Shown here: positions 29,207 through 35,829 of the stretch, piece after piece | How positions within the stretch are numbered: position 1 is the stretch's first letter | Layout: every line of letters begins with the position of its first letter | DNA from: a virus | IMG/VR virus record: IMGVR_UViG_3300015360_000086 | Location: 1 to 40,659 of that record | DNA length: 40,659 bases | Reading direction: 5' to 3' (one strand) | The notes under the pieces: generated by a model | What the model saw: only the letters and a program-made list of their open reading frames with translations | Databases searched by the model: none | Told to the model about the DNA's origin: nothing | Translations under genes and position numbers: made by a program

Positions 29207-29235
29207 CGGATCTCACTTCCGTGTTCGATCCGTCA
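29204..29235 (+). other. Perfect 9-bp stem-loop at the end of the ParB-like gene
   Basis: TGACGGATC (29204-29212) pairs with GATCCGTCA (29227-29235), with a 14-base loop. The stop codon of the gene is in the 5' arm. No T tract follows, so it is more likely an RNA-stability element or operator than an intrinsic terminator. Confidence 0.65.
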
Positions 29236-29298
29236 GGACTTCGAATCCTTTCGTTGTCCATACGTTTCAGTATAAGCCCAAGGGTATAGGGGAGCAAT

Positions 29299-30234
29299 AT
29301 GTGGAAGTGGATCTGTAGCCTTTTCAGTCAGCCAGCACAAAACGTACACGAAGAGATGAAGACAGAGATTTTCGTTCAAGAGGAAAAATCTGTAGAGGAA
29401 ATTCATTTTGAGGATGCGATCAAGATCGCTCTGGATATTTCGAGCGACTTTGAAGGTGATGGCGGATTTGGGAACATCGTGGGCGACTTCGACGGTCAGT
29501 GTCTCACTTGTGGGGCATTAGGTTGGACGTGGAAGTTTGGTGAGCAGCAGAAGATGGTGCTCTACTGCGAGAAGCTTTATCCAGGATGTATTCAGAAATA
29601 CATGCCAACTCAGGGCGGTCAGTATCTGTTTCTTTGTACGAAGCCAGTGGCGGGGACATCAGAAGAGATCTCCTCGTGGAGCAGTGGCGCGACGGTGAAG
29701 TCGCCGCATTACTCTGAGCTGAAGGCGTTCTGGGGCTCTTCGGAGATGACTGGGGTTCAGGTTTATTACGCGAAGTCTATTGCGAACAAAGCCATGGGGT
29801 ATGCAACGGCATGGACGAAAGCAAGGAATGGATCGGTCATGGCTCCGACACTCCAGGAGTTTTGTTTCTTCTTTGACGTTGTCGTGAACAACGGATCTCT
29901 TCTGGGCCTGTCGTTCTCTGACGTGAGTGAGCGACTTCATCACAGCGGAGAGGCTGGCGTGATGGAAGAGATTACTCAATGGTGCGGGAAGCAGCAGAAC
30001 AAAGACTGTCGAAAGAACGGGATCTACTGGAAGACATTGAGCGTCTCACAGTTGGAGGTCGAGCTTCTTGTGATGGGTTGGTTGAGATCCATGAAGTCGA
30101 AGTCTCAGTGGCAGGCATCGGTGATGAATCGTCGTGGACTTATTTCGGTAGGATCAGGTTACAACGAAGGGGTCAAGAAAGATTTTTATACTAAGTACCC
30201 TTTGTTGAAAAATGTAACGGTGGTGGCTCCGTAA
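29299..30234 (+). CDS. Probable cell-wall hydrolase (endolysin-like)
   Basis: The product is 311 residues after AGGGGAGC. The segment ALDISSDFEGDGGFGNIVGDFDGQCLTCGALGWTWKFGEQQKMV (about 46-89) matches the phrase S-x-E-G...Y/F-x-x-I-x-G-x-FDGQ-x-x-x-x-GALQWN found in putative peptidoglycan hydrolases, where the Glu after F is the likely acid catalyst. The Q-W-N of that phrase is GWT here. The N-terminal MWKWICSLFSQ is hydrophobic but short; no clear signal peptide. It may be the lysis enzyme, although no holin is adjacent. Later segments are rich in Trp and aromatic residues. Confidence 0.6.
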   Translation: MWKWICSLFSQPAQNVHEEMKTEIFVQEEKSVEEIHFEDAIKIALDISSDFEGDGGFGNIVGDFDGQCLTCGALGWTWKFGEQQKMVLYCEKLYPGCIQKYMPTQGGQYLFLCTKPVAGTSEEISSWSSGATVKSPHYSELKAFWGSSEMTGVQVYYAKSIANKAMGYATAWTKARNGSVMAPTLQEFCFFFDVVVNNGSLLGLSFSDVSERLHHSGEAGVMEEITQWCGKQQNKDCRKNGIYWKTLSVSQLEVELLVMGWLRSMKSKSQWQASVMNRRGLISVGSGYNEGVKKDFYTKYPLLKNVTVVAP

Positions 30235-30311
30235 TAAAAAACGACTGATAGACAGACGTATCCCCAAAATTCTGTAACAATAAAAGGAGAACAGAAGCGG
30301 GGGTAAAGCCT

Positions 30312-30581
30312 TTGGAAGCTAAGAAATTCTGTGCGGTAATTGTGATTGGTGCGACGGTCTGGTTTCATGTGAAGGACAAACGTGTCGGCTTTGTTGACAC
30401 TGAGCGTCTAATTCATTGGATGGACTTTGAAGCTGACAAGCAATTTTCCAGGATGAAGTTCAATGAAGGCCAAGTTGTTTGGCTTTATTGGGCGAAGGAT
30501 GCAAATAAATTGGTGAGTGTGATGTATAGCAATAACGAGAAGACGGAAGACCTGCCTGCGATGGAGCCTATTGAAGTATGA
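30312..30581 (+). CDS. Hypothetical small protein
   Basis: The product is 89 residues from TTG 30312, with GGGGGTAAAG upstream; the next Met is not better placed. It is soluble, with aromatic-rich strands (ATVWFHVKDKRVGFVD; EGQVVWLYWAKDANKLVSVMY), perhaps a small beta barrel. The stop overlaps the ATG of the next tiny gene (ATGA). The family is not recognised. Confidence 0.55.
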   Translation: MEAKKFCAVIVIGATVWFHVKDKRVGFVDTERLIHWMDFEADKQFSRMKFNEGQVVWLYWAKDANKLVSVMYSNNEKTEDLPAMEPIEV

Positions 30582-30748
30582 TGACGAACGTCCTGCTCGT
30601 GGCCATTGGTTTGGGAATCGTTTTTCTGATCTGCAAGCGACAGGTTCGAGATGCCTATCAGCGCGGGTTCAGAAACGGTCTCGCCTTCGGCATCAAGCAT
30701 AAAAATAAAAAGGTTCCACCACAGAAGAAACCGCAACATCCAGGTTGA
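30578..30748 (+). CDS. Short membrane-anchored basic protein
   Basis: The product is 56 residues. MMTNVLLVAIGLGIVFLICK is one membrane span. The rest is strongly basic with a Lys/Pro tail (KHKNKKVPPQKKPQHPG). It overlaps the previous stop (ATGA) and is a plausible spanin, holin or membrane regulator close to the hydrolase gene at 29299; that is a guess from position. Confidence 0.6.
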   Translation: MMTNVLLVAIGLGIVFLICKRQVRDAYQRGFRNGLAFGIKHKNKKVPPQKKPQHPG

Positions 30749-30754
30749 TTCCTT

Positions 30755-30770
30755 AATACACTTTGTTATG
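30755..30770 (+). promoter_or_regulatory. Motif AATACA-CTT-TGTTATG, 8 bases before ATG
   Basis: This copy ends at 30770 and ATG 30779 follows exactly 8 bases later (TTCGTTGG). There is no ribosome binding site in those 8 bases. The spacing is the same as at 35699, 40179 and 40318. It likely acts as a promoter with a start at or near the ATG. Confidence 0.65.
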
Positions 30771-30778
30771 TTCGTTGG

Positions 30779-31369
30779 ATGGAACAAAATCAGCCTGCGT
30801 CTTCTGTTGATACCTCTGAATCTATTCCTCAGGACGCGACTCAGCCTGAGGTGACGCTTCCTCCTGAGAGGAAGGAGAACGATTACCTGGGCCATACTCT
30901 CACGCCAGTGGGATGGATGGAGCTTCGGTGGCGCGATGGTAAAGAAGTTGAGATCGATCCACTCGACGCAGATGATGCTCCTATCAAGCCTCTCCATAAA
31001 AAATTCAGAGACAAGCACCGCCAGGCTCTGATGGCGTTCATGGAAGCCGTCATTCAAGTGAGGACTATTGACCGGAAGATCCCGATTCTCCGTGAGGAGT
31101 TGATGGACAAGATGAAATTTGAAAAGCAGATCATTAAGGACTTGGTCCAGTTTGGTTTGCTGCACCAACAAGTAATTCCAATCAGTAAAGGCAGTCAGAA
31201 GATGGGCGGTCGGTTGGTGATCACACCAACGATCGAGGCCCGAAAGCTTCAGCGAGCCATTGAAGAGGCAATGAAAGATGTCATCAATCAGCAAGAATCC
31301 ATCCAGCAAGAGACTGGAAACGATGGAGTTGAAGAGTCTCCAGAACGAAGTGTCGAACCTGAAGTTTGA
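30779..31369 (+). CDS. Hypothetical protein with leaderless start
   Basis: The product is 196 residues. The N-terminal 30 residues are acidic and disordered. The centre (HKKFRDKHRQALMAFMEAVIQVRTIDRKIPILREELMDKMKFEKQIIKDLVQFGLLHQQ) is a long helical segment, followed by a beta phrase KMGGRLVITPTIEARKLQRAIEEAMKDVINQQ and a Glu-rich tail. The start ATG 30779 lies 8 bases after the motif and has no ribosome binding site. The 3' end overlaps the next gene. I do not recognise it. Confidence 0.6.
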   Translation: MEQNQPASSVDTSESIPQDATQPEVTLPPERKENDYLGHTLTPVGWMELRWRDGKEVEIDPLDADDAPIKPLHKKFRDKHRQALMAFMEAVIQVRTIDRKIPILREELMDKMKFEKQIIKDLVQFGLLHQQVIPISKGSQKMGGRLVITPTIEARKLQRAIEEAMKDVINQQESIQQETGNDGVEESPERSVEPEV

Positions 31370-31526
31370 GCGGAGCCAACTGAGGGGCAGAATTAAAGAT
31401 TACCAGGATGCATTCAAGATCCTGGAAGAAGGCGTTGTCAGAAAGATTGAACTTAGGGGCGAGACCCGAGTTTACATTAACTGTGAGTGGTCTGTGTTCC
31501 AGAGACTGAAGGAAGATTTGAAATGA
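31323..31526 (+). CDS. Small coiled-coil protein
   Basis: From ATG 31323 the product is 67 residues. MELKSLQNEVSNLKFERSQLRGRIKDYQDAFKILEEG is a coiled-coil stretch, followed by a strand (VVRKIELRGETRVYINCEW). It overlaps the previous gene by 47 bases in another frame, and its stop overlaps the dUTPase start (ATGA). That tight coupling supports it as real. Confidence 0.55.
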   Translation: MELKSLQNEVSNLKFERSQLRGRIKDYQDAFKILEEGVVRKIELRGETRVYINCEWSVFQRLKEDLK

Positions 31527-31942
31527 ATGTCGGTGTGGTCCTTACAAAAGAAGAGGCAGTGGTTCCAACGAAGGCGCACGAAGATGATGCGGGTTGGGAT
31601 CTGTACACTCCGGAATATGTCAGGCTGATCCCAGGAGAGTCTTACTTGCTCGGGATTGGAGTCTGCTTTGAGATCCCGTTGGGGTGGTTTGGAAAGATCG
31701 AGGGAAGATCTTCTGTCGCAAAAAAGGGCGGAAGCACCGCAGGTGGAGTGATTGACGCGGGATACCGGGGTGAAGTTTCAGTCTTGATTTATAATTTTGG
31801 CAAAAACTTGCTTGAGTTTAATGTGGGCGACCGTATTGCTCAGCTCCTAATTCTTCCGGTGCCACAAGTGAAGATGGTTTTAAATCAGTCACTCAGTGAT
31901 ACCATCAGAGGCGCAAAGGGCTTTGGCTCAAGCGGGAAGTGA
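31523..31942 (+). CDS. dut: dUTP diphosphatase
   Basis: From ATG 31523 the product is 139 residues, the usual trimeric dUTPase size. All five motifs are present in order: DDAGWDLY (21-28), EGRSSVAKKG (60-69), GVIDAGYRGEVSVLIYN (75-91, with the catalytic Asp78), GDRIAQLL (102-109) and RGAKGFGSSG (129-138). It hydrolyses dUTP to dUMP and pyrophosphate, keeping uracil out of phage DNA and feeding thymidylate synthesis. It is coupled to the upstream ORF and is followed within 6 bases by the tRNA gene. Confidence 0.95.
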   Translation: MNVGVVLTKEEAVVPTKAHEDDAGWDLYTPEYVRLIPGESYLLGIGVCFEIPLGWFGKIEGRSSVAKKGGSTAGGVIDAGYRGEVSVLIYNFGKNLLEFNVGDRIAQLLILPVPQVKMVLNQSLSDTIRGAKGFGSSGK

Positions 31943-31948
31943 TGATGT

Positions 31949-32024
31949 TGGGAAGTAGCTCAGGTGGTAGAGCGCCGCACTGTTAATGCGGAGCGCGTAG
32001 GTTCGAGACCTACCTTCCCAGCCA
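31949..32024 (+). tRNA. tRNA-Asn (GTT) with encoded CCA
   Basis: The cloverleaf can be drawn: acceptor TGGGAAG/CTTCCCA (7 bp), D arm GCTC/GAGC, anticodon stem CCGCA/TGCGG with the loop CTGTTAA (anticodon GTT), variable loop, T arm GTAGG-TTCGAGA-CCTAC, discriminator G and an encoded CCA. It sits between the dUTPase gene and the end of the opposing glycosyltransferase gene. It reads Asn codons AAC/AAU. The first acceptor pair is T-A. Confidence 0.95.
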
Positions 32025-32960
32025 TTACTCAGGGTCATTTGAATCTTCATTCCTTTGTCGGAAATATTGTCTGATCTCGTCCCTGAGTCGAAGCTGCCTT
32101 GGGGTGTCCGTGCAAAGCTGCCACAGGCCCTGAGAGTCTCGTGTGATGTCGGTATGGACATCGAATTGATTCTTGCTGAGGATCGACCAACGCTCCACAT
32201 ACTTCCGGTCTTTTTTCTTCCCATGAAAATAATGAAGGATGGGTCCGTCAACGTGACCGATGTCTCTCTTCAGATGCTTTGAGGCGCGGAACTCCCACTG
32301 CTTGAGTGCGTTCACATAGCTGGGGTGGAGGCCACCAGGGAGAGATCGGTTGCCGAGTCCGAGCAAAGACATCGCCATGTGGTGGTCACCGGCTCCGAGG
32401 ATCGCCCAGTCCATGAGTCCACCCACGGCATCAATCGCTTCTCGTCTTGCAGCCCATGCATAACCCGTGTGCCAGAAGCCGTGTTGCCCGTAGCCGTGTC
32501 GCTTGGGGTCGCAGTGTCCAGCCTTCTGAAAGGACCATCCAAATCCATTATGGAGTTGCATGGTTTCGTAGTTGGGTCCGAGGTCAATGCATTGAGAGAA
32601 CATCTGAACGAAGTGATAGTGTTGAAGCTGTTGAACTGTTTCTTCGATCCAATCCTTGCGGACGAATTCAATGTCGGCATCGATCCACGCTACGTACTCC
32701 CAGGTAGAGGGGAGTCTGGAGATGCCGATGTTGATCATGTTTTCTTTGTGCCACAGCTCATCCCAGGTACGGAGTTGGACGTGAAAGGGATTGCAGGGCT
32801 CAGTGACTTCAAAGGGTCTGTCACCGAAGGCAACTTCTACGGTCATGAGCTTCGCACCGGCCTGCTTGATATGGTGAGCGAACTTTTTATAAAGTTCGTA
32901 CCTCTTCCGATATCGGACGGGATTACTGATAACTGCAACAACGTAGAAGTTTTTGTCCAT
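32025..32960 (-). CDS. GT-A-fold glycosyltransferase-like protein
   Basis: The product is 311 residues. The N-terminus MDKNFYVVAVISNPVRYRKRYELYKKFAHHIKQAGAKLMTVEVAFGDRPFEV and the phrase STWEYVAWIDADIEFVRKDWIEETVQQLQHY (about 85-115) contain the metal-binding DAD (a DxD variant). WAARREAIDAVGGLMDWAILGAGDHHMAMSLLG (about 170-202) is the acceptor-side GDxxM region. This pattern is common in large phages and probably glycosylates DNA or virion protein; substrate is unknown. It ends one base from the CCA of the tRNA-Asn and is convergent with the dUTPase block. Confidence 0.7.
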   Translation of the reverse strand: MDKNFYVVAVISNPVRYRKRYELYKKFAHHIKQAGAKLMTVEVAFGDRPFEVTEPCNPFHVQLRTWDELWHKENMINIGISRLPSTWEYVAWIDADIEFVRKDWIEETVQQLQHYHFVQMFSQCIDLGPNYETMQLHNGFGWSFQKAGHCDPKRHGYGQHGFWHTGYAWAARREAIDAVGGLMDWAILGAGDHHMAMSLLGLGNRSLPGGLHPSYVNALKQWEFRASKHLKRDIGHVDGPILHYFHGKKKDRKYVERWSILSKNQFDVHTDITRDSQGLWQLCTDTPRQLRLRDEIRQYFRQRNEDSNDPE

Positions 32961-33122
32961 TTCTCACTCTCGGGGAAGGATGTTTGCCCTGATGATATAA
33001 TATACATTGTATTGCATCAGACTAATTATTTTGTTTTTTTGTCATGTGAGGCCTTTCCAATGAGTGGCCGAACCGCAGCCAGCCGGTTGTGCAACAGAGG
33101 CTTGCGTGTTTAGGCGACCTGG
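32961..33122. promoter_or_regulatory. Divergent control region, glycosyltransferase and TnpB element
   Basis: The 160-base gap holds GATATAATATACATTGTATTGCATC (about 32994-33018), with ATACA-ATG-like palindromes and -10-like TATAAT on both strands, near the left boundary of the TnpB element. No transposon end can be placed with certainty. AT-rich DNA follows at 33022-33050. Confidence 0.35.
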
Positions 33123-33185
33123 ATGGTCGCCGGGGATAAGACGTTTTTCTATAGATTTCATTTAAACACCAAGATAAGACACGGT

Positions 33186-34256
33186 GTGCTAATTAGAGAG
33201 TTTAAACTTAAACCCACCAAGAAACAGGTGCGGGCAATAGATACAGCCCTGTGGCAAATGGTGGCCGTATATAATACGGCGATGACTAAGTGCTTTATTG
33301 GCCTACGCACAGGCCAGCTCCCACATAAGTTTGAATTGATATCCGAGTTTTCTGGGCACGGTAAAAAGGCTGGACTGAATCAGGACGCTATTGCTGAAAC
33401 GTGCGCCACGGTTCGTAAGGCTTTTGAGAGATGGCTTACGAAAGACGCCGCCGGAAAGCGATCCGGTAAACCACGAAAAAAGTCGAAGCGAAATAAAGTT
33501 ACTCAAATCACCTACGGGCAAGCGTCGCGGGTACTCGCCCCGAAATTTAGACAAATCAACGTGCCCGGTTTTGGTAAGATTCGATGCTCGAAACAGGACT
33601 TGCCAGATGGGAAGATTAAGGGTGGCCGACTTGTTCGGCGTGCAAGCGGGTATTTCTTCCAGTACGTAATCGACGCTCAGCACGCTCAAGATACCATCTG
33701 CCCCGCCCCAGCGGTGGGCATCGATCCAGGGTTTAAAACTCTTCTCACTCTTTCGGATGGGAGAAAGTTTAATAACCCGCGCGAGCTTCGGAAGACGGAA
33801 GTACGCCTTGCTCAAGCTCAAAGAGGGAATAATAAAAAACTTTCGGCCAAGATATCGGAACGTCTTTCGCGGCAACGAAAGGATAGGAACCATAAGACTA
33901 GCCATGAGATTGTAAAGAACTACTCTGAGATTTATGTTTCGGATGACTCGTACCTGGGAATGCAAAAGACCTTTGGAAAGAGTATCGCCGAAGCCGGTCT
34001 TGGGAACCTTCTGAATATGATCGCCTATAAATCGCAGAACTGCGGTAGGCGATTCGTTCGGGTTGGTTCGAGGAACACCACACGAACCTGCGGAACTTGC
34101 TTGGCCCTCACGGGCCCAACGGGATTTTCTGGTTTGGGGGTAAGAACGTGGACGTGCCCGTGTGGTGCGGAACATGACCGTGATATCAACGCGGCTCAAG
34201 TCGTCCTCCGTTCGGGCCAGGGTATGGCCCCCGTCGAGAAAGTTTGCTTTGTCTGA
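33186..34256 (+). CDS. tnpB: TnpB-like RNA-guided nuclease, intact length
   Basis: From GTG 33186 (VLIREFKLKPTKKQ, the usual TnpB N-terminus) the product is 356 residues; the frame extends to 33123. RuvC-I is VGIDPGFKTLLTLSDGRKF (about 178-196). The RuvC-II site reads YVSDDSYLGM where canonical TnpB has E-D-L, so the catalytic Glu is replaced by Asp. The zinc ribbon is CGTC...WTCPCG, and RuvC-III is EHDRDINAAQVVLRSGQ with Asp intact. TnpB uses an RNA from the element 3' end to guide cutting. The hairpin GGGCCA-GGGTA-TGGCCC (34214-34230) near the stop may belong to that RNA. No TnpA is present, so the element is non-autonomous or used for a regulatory role. Confidence 0.8.
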   Translation: MLIREFKLKPTKKQVRAIDTALWQMVAVYNTAMTKCFIGLRTGQLPHKFELISEFSGHGKKAGLNQDAIAETCATVRKAFERWLTKDAAGKRSGKPRKKSKRNKVTQITYGQASRVLAPKFRQINVPGFGKIRCSKQDLPDGKIKGGRLVRRASGYFFQYVIDAQHAQDTICPAPAVGIDPGFKTLLTLSDGRKFNNPRELRKTEVRLAQAQRGNNKKLSAKISERLSRQRKDRNHKTSHEIVKNYSEIYVSDDSYLGMQKTFGKSIAEAGLGNLLNMIAYKSQNCGRRFVRVGSRNTTRTCGTCLALTGPTGFSGLGVRTWTCPCGAEHDRDINAAQVVLRSGQGMAPVEKVCFV

Positions 34257-34322
34257 GCGTGATGCGATGACACGGCTTATGTACCACCTCGTCCAGTTAC
34301 ATTTCGTAAGTCGAAGGGGAGT

Positions 34323-35126
34323 GTGGCTGTGTGTAGATTTCCTGAGTGCAAGATTATTAAACTTCAGAGATGGGGTTTATGTAACAAACATCGTAAGTGG
34401 ATCGAGCGTGGTTTCTATGATGTCGATCTGAACTTGCTCAAGCCACTTCCGGTTGTGAAGCGGTACTCGGGCTGCAAGATGGAAGACTGCCTAGAGAAGC
34501 ACCGGAGAAACGGCTTCTGTAGTCGCCACGACTCGATGTACAAACGAGGGTCGATTGATCTGAAGGGTCACCGGGTCAGGCCGCTCGTTAGGTACTCAAA
34601 GGATTTCGAGTGCATTAAGTGCGGAGCCAGGGGGAAGATCACCAAGGGCTTTTGCAAGCTCCACTATTCTCAATTTCAAAAGGGTCAGATTGGTTTTGAC
34701 GGAAGTCCGGGGAAGCGGCCTGGTAGGGTCGCTCGCTATGGTCGGGACGCCGTCTGTAAGATCGCTACCTGTTCCCGTCGCCCACGCATTCGTGGGCATT
34801 GCGCTCTTTGTTGGTATAAGATGAAGAGGGGCTCAATCGATGCGACCGGAAGGCGTCTGGAGCCTCCCCTTTGGAAGAATCAAGGGAAGACTTGCAGGAA
34901 GCCTGGATGCGTGGAACCGGCTCACTGTAGGGGGTTTTGTGCGCTTCACTACTCAAGATCGAGGTTCCCGGAGCGGGAGCTGCTGAACAAGGGAAAGAAG
35001 TGCAAGGCTGTTGGATGTTCTGACGAGTCTTATTGTCGGAGCTATTGCATACGGCATTATGCTCGGTGGAAAAGGAGGCGGGATTTGAACCCCGTTGTAA
35101 GCCATGAATCAGCCGGAACGACATGA
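34323..35126 (+). CDS. Protein with six tandem Cys/His (zinc-binding) repeats
   Basis: The product is 267 residues from GTG 34323 (AAGGGGAG upstream). Six units of about 40 residues carry C-x4-C (C-x2-C in the third), a basic loop, then G-F/Y/H-C-x2-H: CRFPEC...GLCNKH, CKMEDC...GFCSRH, CIKC...GFCKLH, CKIATC...GHCALC, CRKPGC...GFCALH, and CKAVGC...SYCIRH. The fourth has Cys in place of His, and the sixth lacks the Gly. Most units continue x-x-Y-x-R-G-S/Q-I-D. Such repeats should each bind a zinc and contact nucleic acid. Similar motifs occur in phage proteins near HNH endonucleases, but no catalytic HNH is visible. The 3' end overlaps the next gene and holds a tRNA-T-arm-like stretch. Confidence 0.75.
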   Translation: MAVCRFPECKIIKLQRWGLCNKHRKWIERGFYDVDLNLLKPLPVVKRYSGCKMEDCLEKHRRNGFCSRHDSMYKRGSIDLKGHRVRPLVRYSKDFECIKCGARGKITKGFCKLHYSQFQKGQIGFDGSPGKRPGRVARYGRDAVCKIATCSRRPRIRGHCALCWYKMKRGSIDATGRRLEPPLWKNQGKTCRKPGCVEPAHCRGFCALHYSRSRFPERELLNKGKKCKAVGCSDESYCRSYCIRHYARWKRRRDLNPVVSHESAGTT

Positions 35127-35343
35127 CTGCGGTAATCTTGAGTGCTCAGAGTATCAGAAGCAAATGGTGCTGGACTCGATCGGCTTCGTCGTGACCGAGG
35201 CTTTTGCTCTGATTGACGAGCAAACCTGTGCGGATCCCGTGGAGGCTATTGAGTATGGTGTTAGTCTCTTGCGTGGATACATGAACGAGAGAGACGAGAT
35301 CCGGCAGGCCCAGAGCGAGAGAGCCGGTCAGCCACTTCACTAA
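35104..35343 (+). CDS. Hypothetical small acidic protein
   Basis: The product is 79 residues from ATG 35104, overlapping the upstream gene by 23 bases. It has two helical stretches (QKQMVLDSIGFVVTEAFALIDEQT; PVEAIEYGVSLLRGYMNERDEIRQAQSERAG). C9 and C14 are a weak metal site. It ends 3 bases into the convergent gene at 35340. No family recognised. Confidence 0.55.
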   Translation: MNQPERHDCGNLECSEYQKQMVLDSIGFVVTEAFALIDEQTCADPVEAIEYGVSLLRGYMNERDEIRQAQSERAGQPLH

Positions 35344-35699
35344 ATAGAAGCGGGAACAGCGGCCTGCTCTTCGGCGACGAGTTGGTCAAACGGCGCGACT
35401 GTGTTTGCGTCGTCCTTGTAGAACTTCAGACTCTCTTCAGTCTCTTGCTCTTTGAATTCGTTGAATTCAGCCTGGGTCTCCATGCTTTCTTTGTAAGCGT
35501 GGAAGAGGAATGTGAGGAGACGTGCGGTCTGGAAGTCCACGTTCTTGTCGGGATGGACTGGGTTCGTGAGGTTCGCGGCTTCTACGCGCTCCATCAGTCT
35601 TCCAATCAGGATTCCAAATTCAATATCACGAACTCCTGCTATGTCGGTGAAGTCGAGTTCGAGATGTTCTGCCAGTTTTTTTACGTCTTGACTGTTCAT
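35340..35699 (-). CDS. Hypothetical protein with motif-driven start
   Basis: The start is placed at ATG 35699 (119 residues: MNSQDVKKLAEHLELDFTDIAG...) because the recurrent motif ends exactly 8 bases upstream (35707-35724). The longer reading from 35735 would put that motif inside the gene. The product is acidic and helical, with LMERVEAANLTNPVHPDKNVDFQTARLLTFLFHAYKESMETQ in the middle. The family is unknown. It lies divergent to the polyvalent protein gene, sharing a 94-base spacer. Confidence 0.6.
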   Translation of the reverse strand: MNSQDVKKLAEHLELDFTDIAGVRDIEFGILIGRLMERVEAANLTNPVHPDKNVDFQTARLLTFLFHAYKESMETQAEFNEFKEQETEESLKFYKDDANTVAPFDQLVAEEQAAVPASI

Positions 35700-35706
35700 C
35701 ACGTCC

Positions 35707-35724
35707 GCATAACATAACGTAATG
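35707..35724 (-). promoter_or_regulatory. Motif ATTACG-TTA-TGTTATG, 8 bases before ATG
   Basis: On the minus strand the motif CATTACGTTATGTTATGC ends, then 7 more bases lead to ATG 35699; measured from TTATG the gap is 8 bases (CGGACGTG), the same as at three other genes. No ribosome binding site is present. Confidence 0.6.
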
Positions 35725-35743
35725 AGACGTGCCATGTTATTTT

Positions 35744-35757
35744 TCCTGAAACCCGTA
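35744..35757 (+). repeat. Third copy of the TCCTGAAACCCGTA repeat
   Basis: This shares 14 bases with copies at 15812 and 24472. It lies in the spacer before the polyvalent protein gene, 73 bases from its start. Confidence 0.75.
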
Positions 35758-35829
35758 GCAGGATAACGCTATCAGTCACAAGCTCTTCCCCGTTTGAATA
35801 CGCCCGGCCTTCATATAGACTGAAAGGCT

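Noticed and set aside
32325-33113. 262-residue + strand ORF opposite the glycosyltransferase
   Set aside because: It is antisense to a well-supported gene and has no recognisable motif or ribosome binding site.
35074-35094. tRNA gene or attachment site suggested by a T-arm-like string GGCGGGATTTGAACCCC
   Set aside because: The stem pairs in only three positions and no acceptor, D or anticodon arm can be drawn upstream. It may be a tRNA remnant or chance, as it lies inside the Cys/His-repeat gene.
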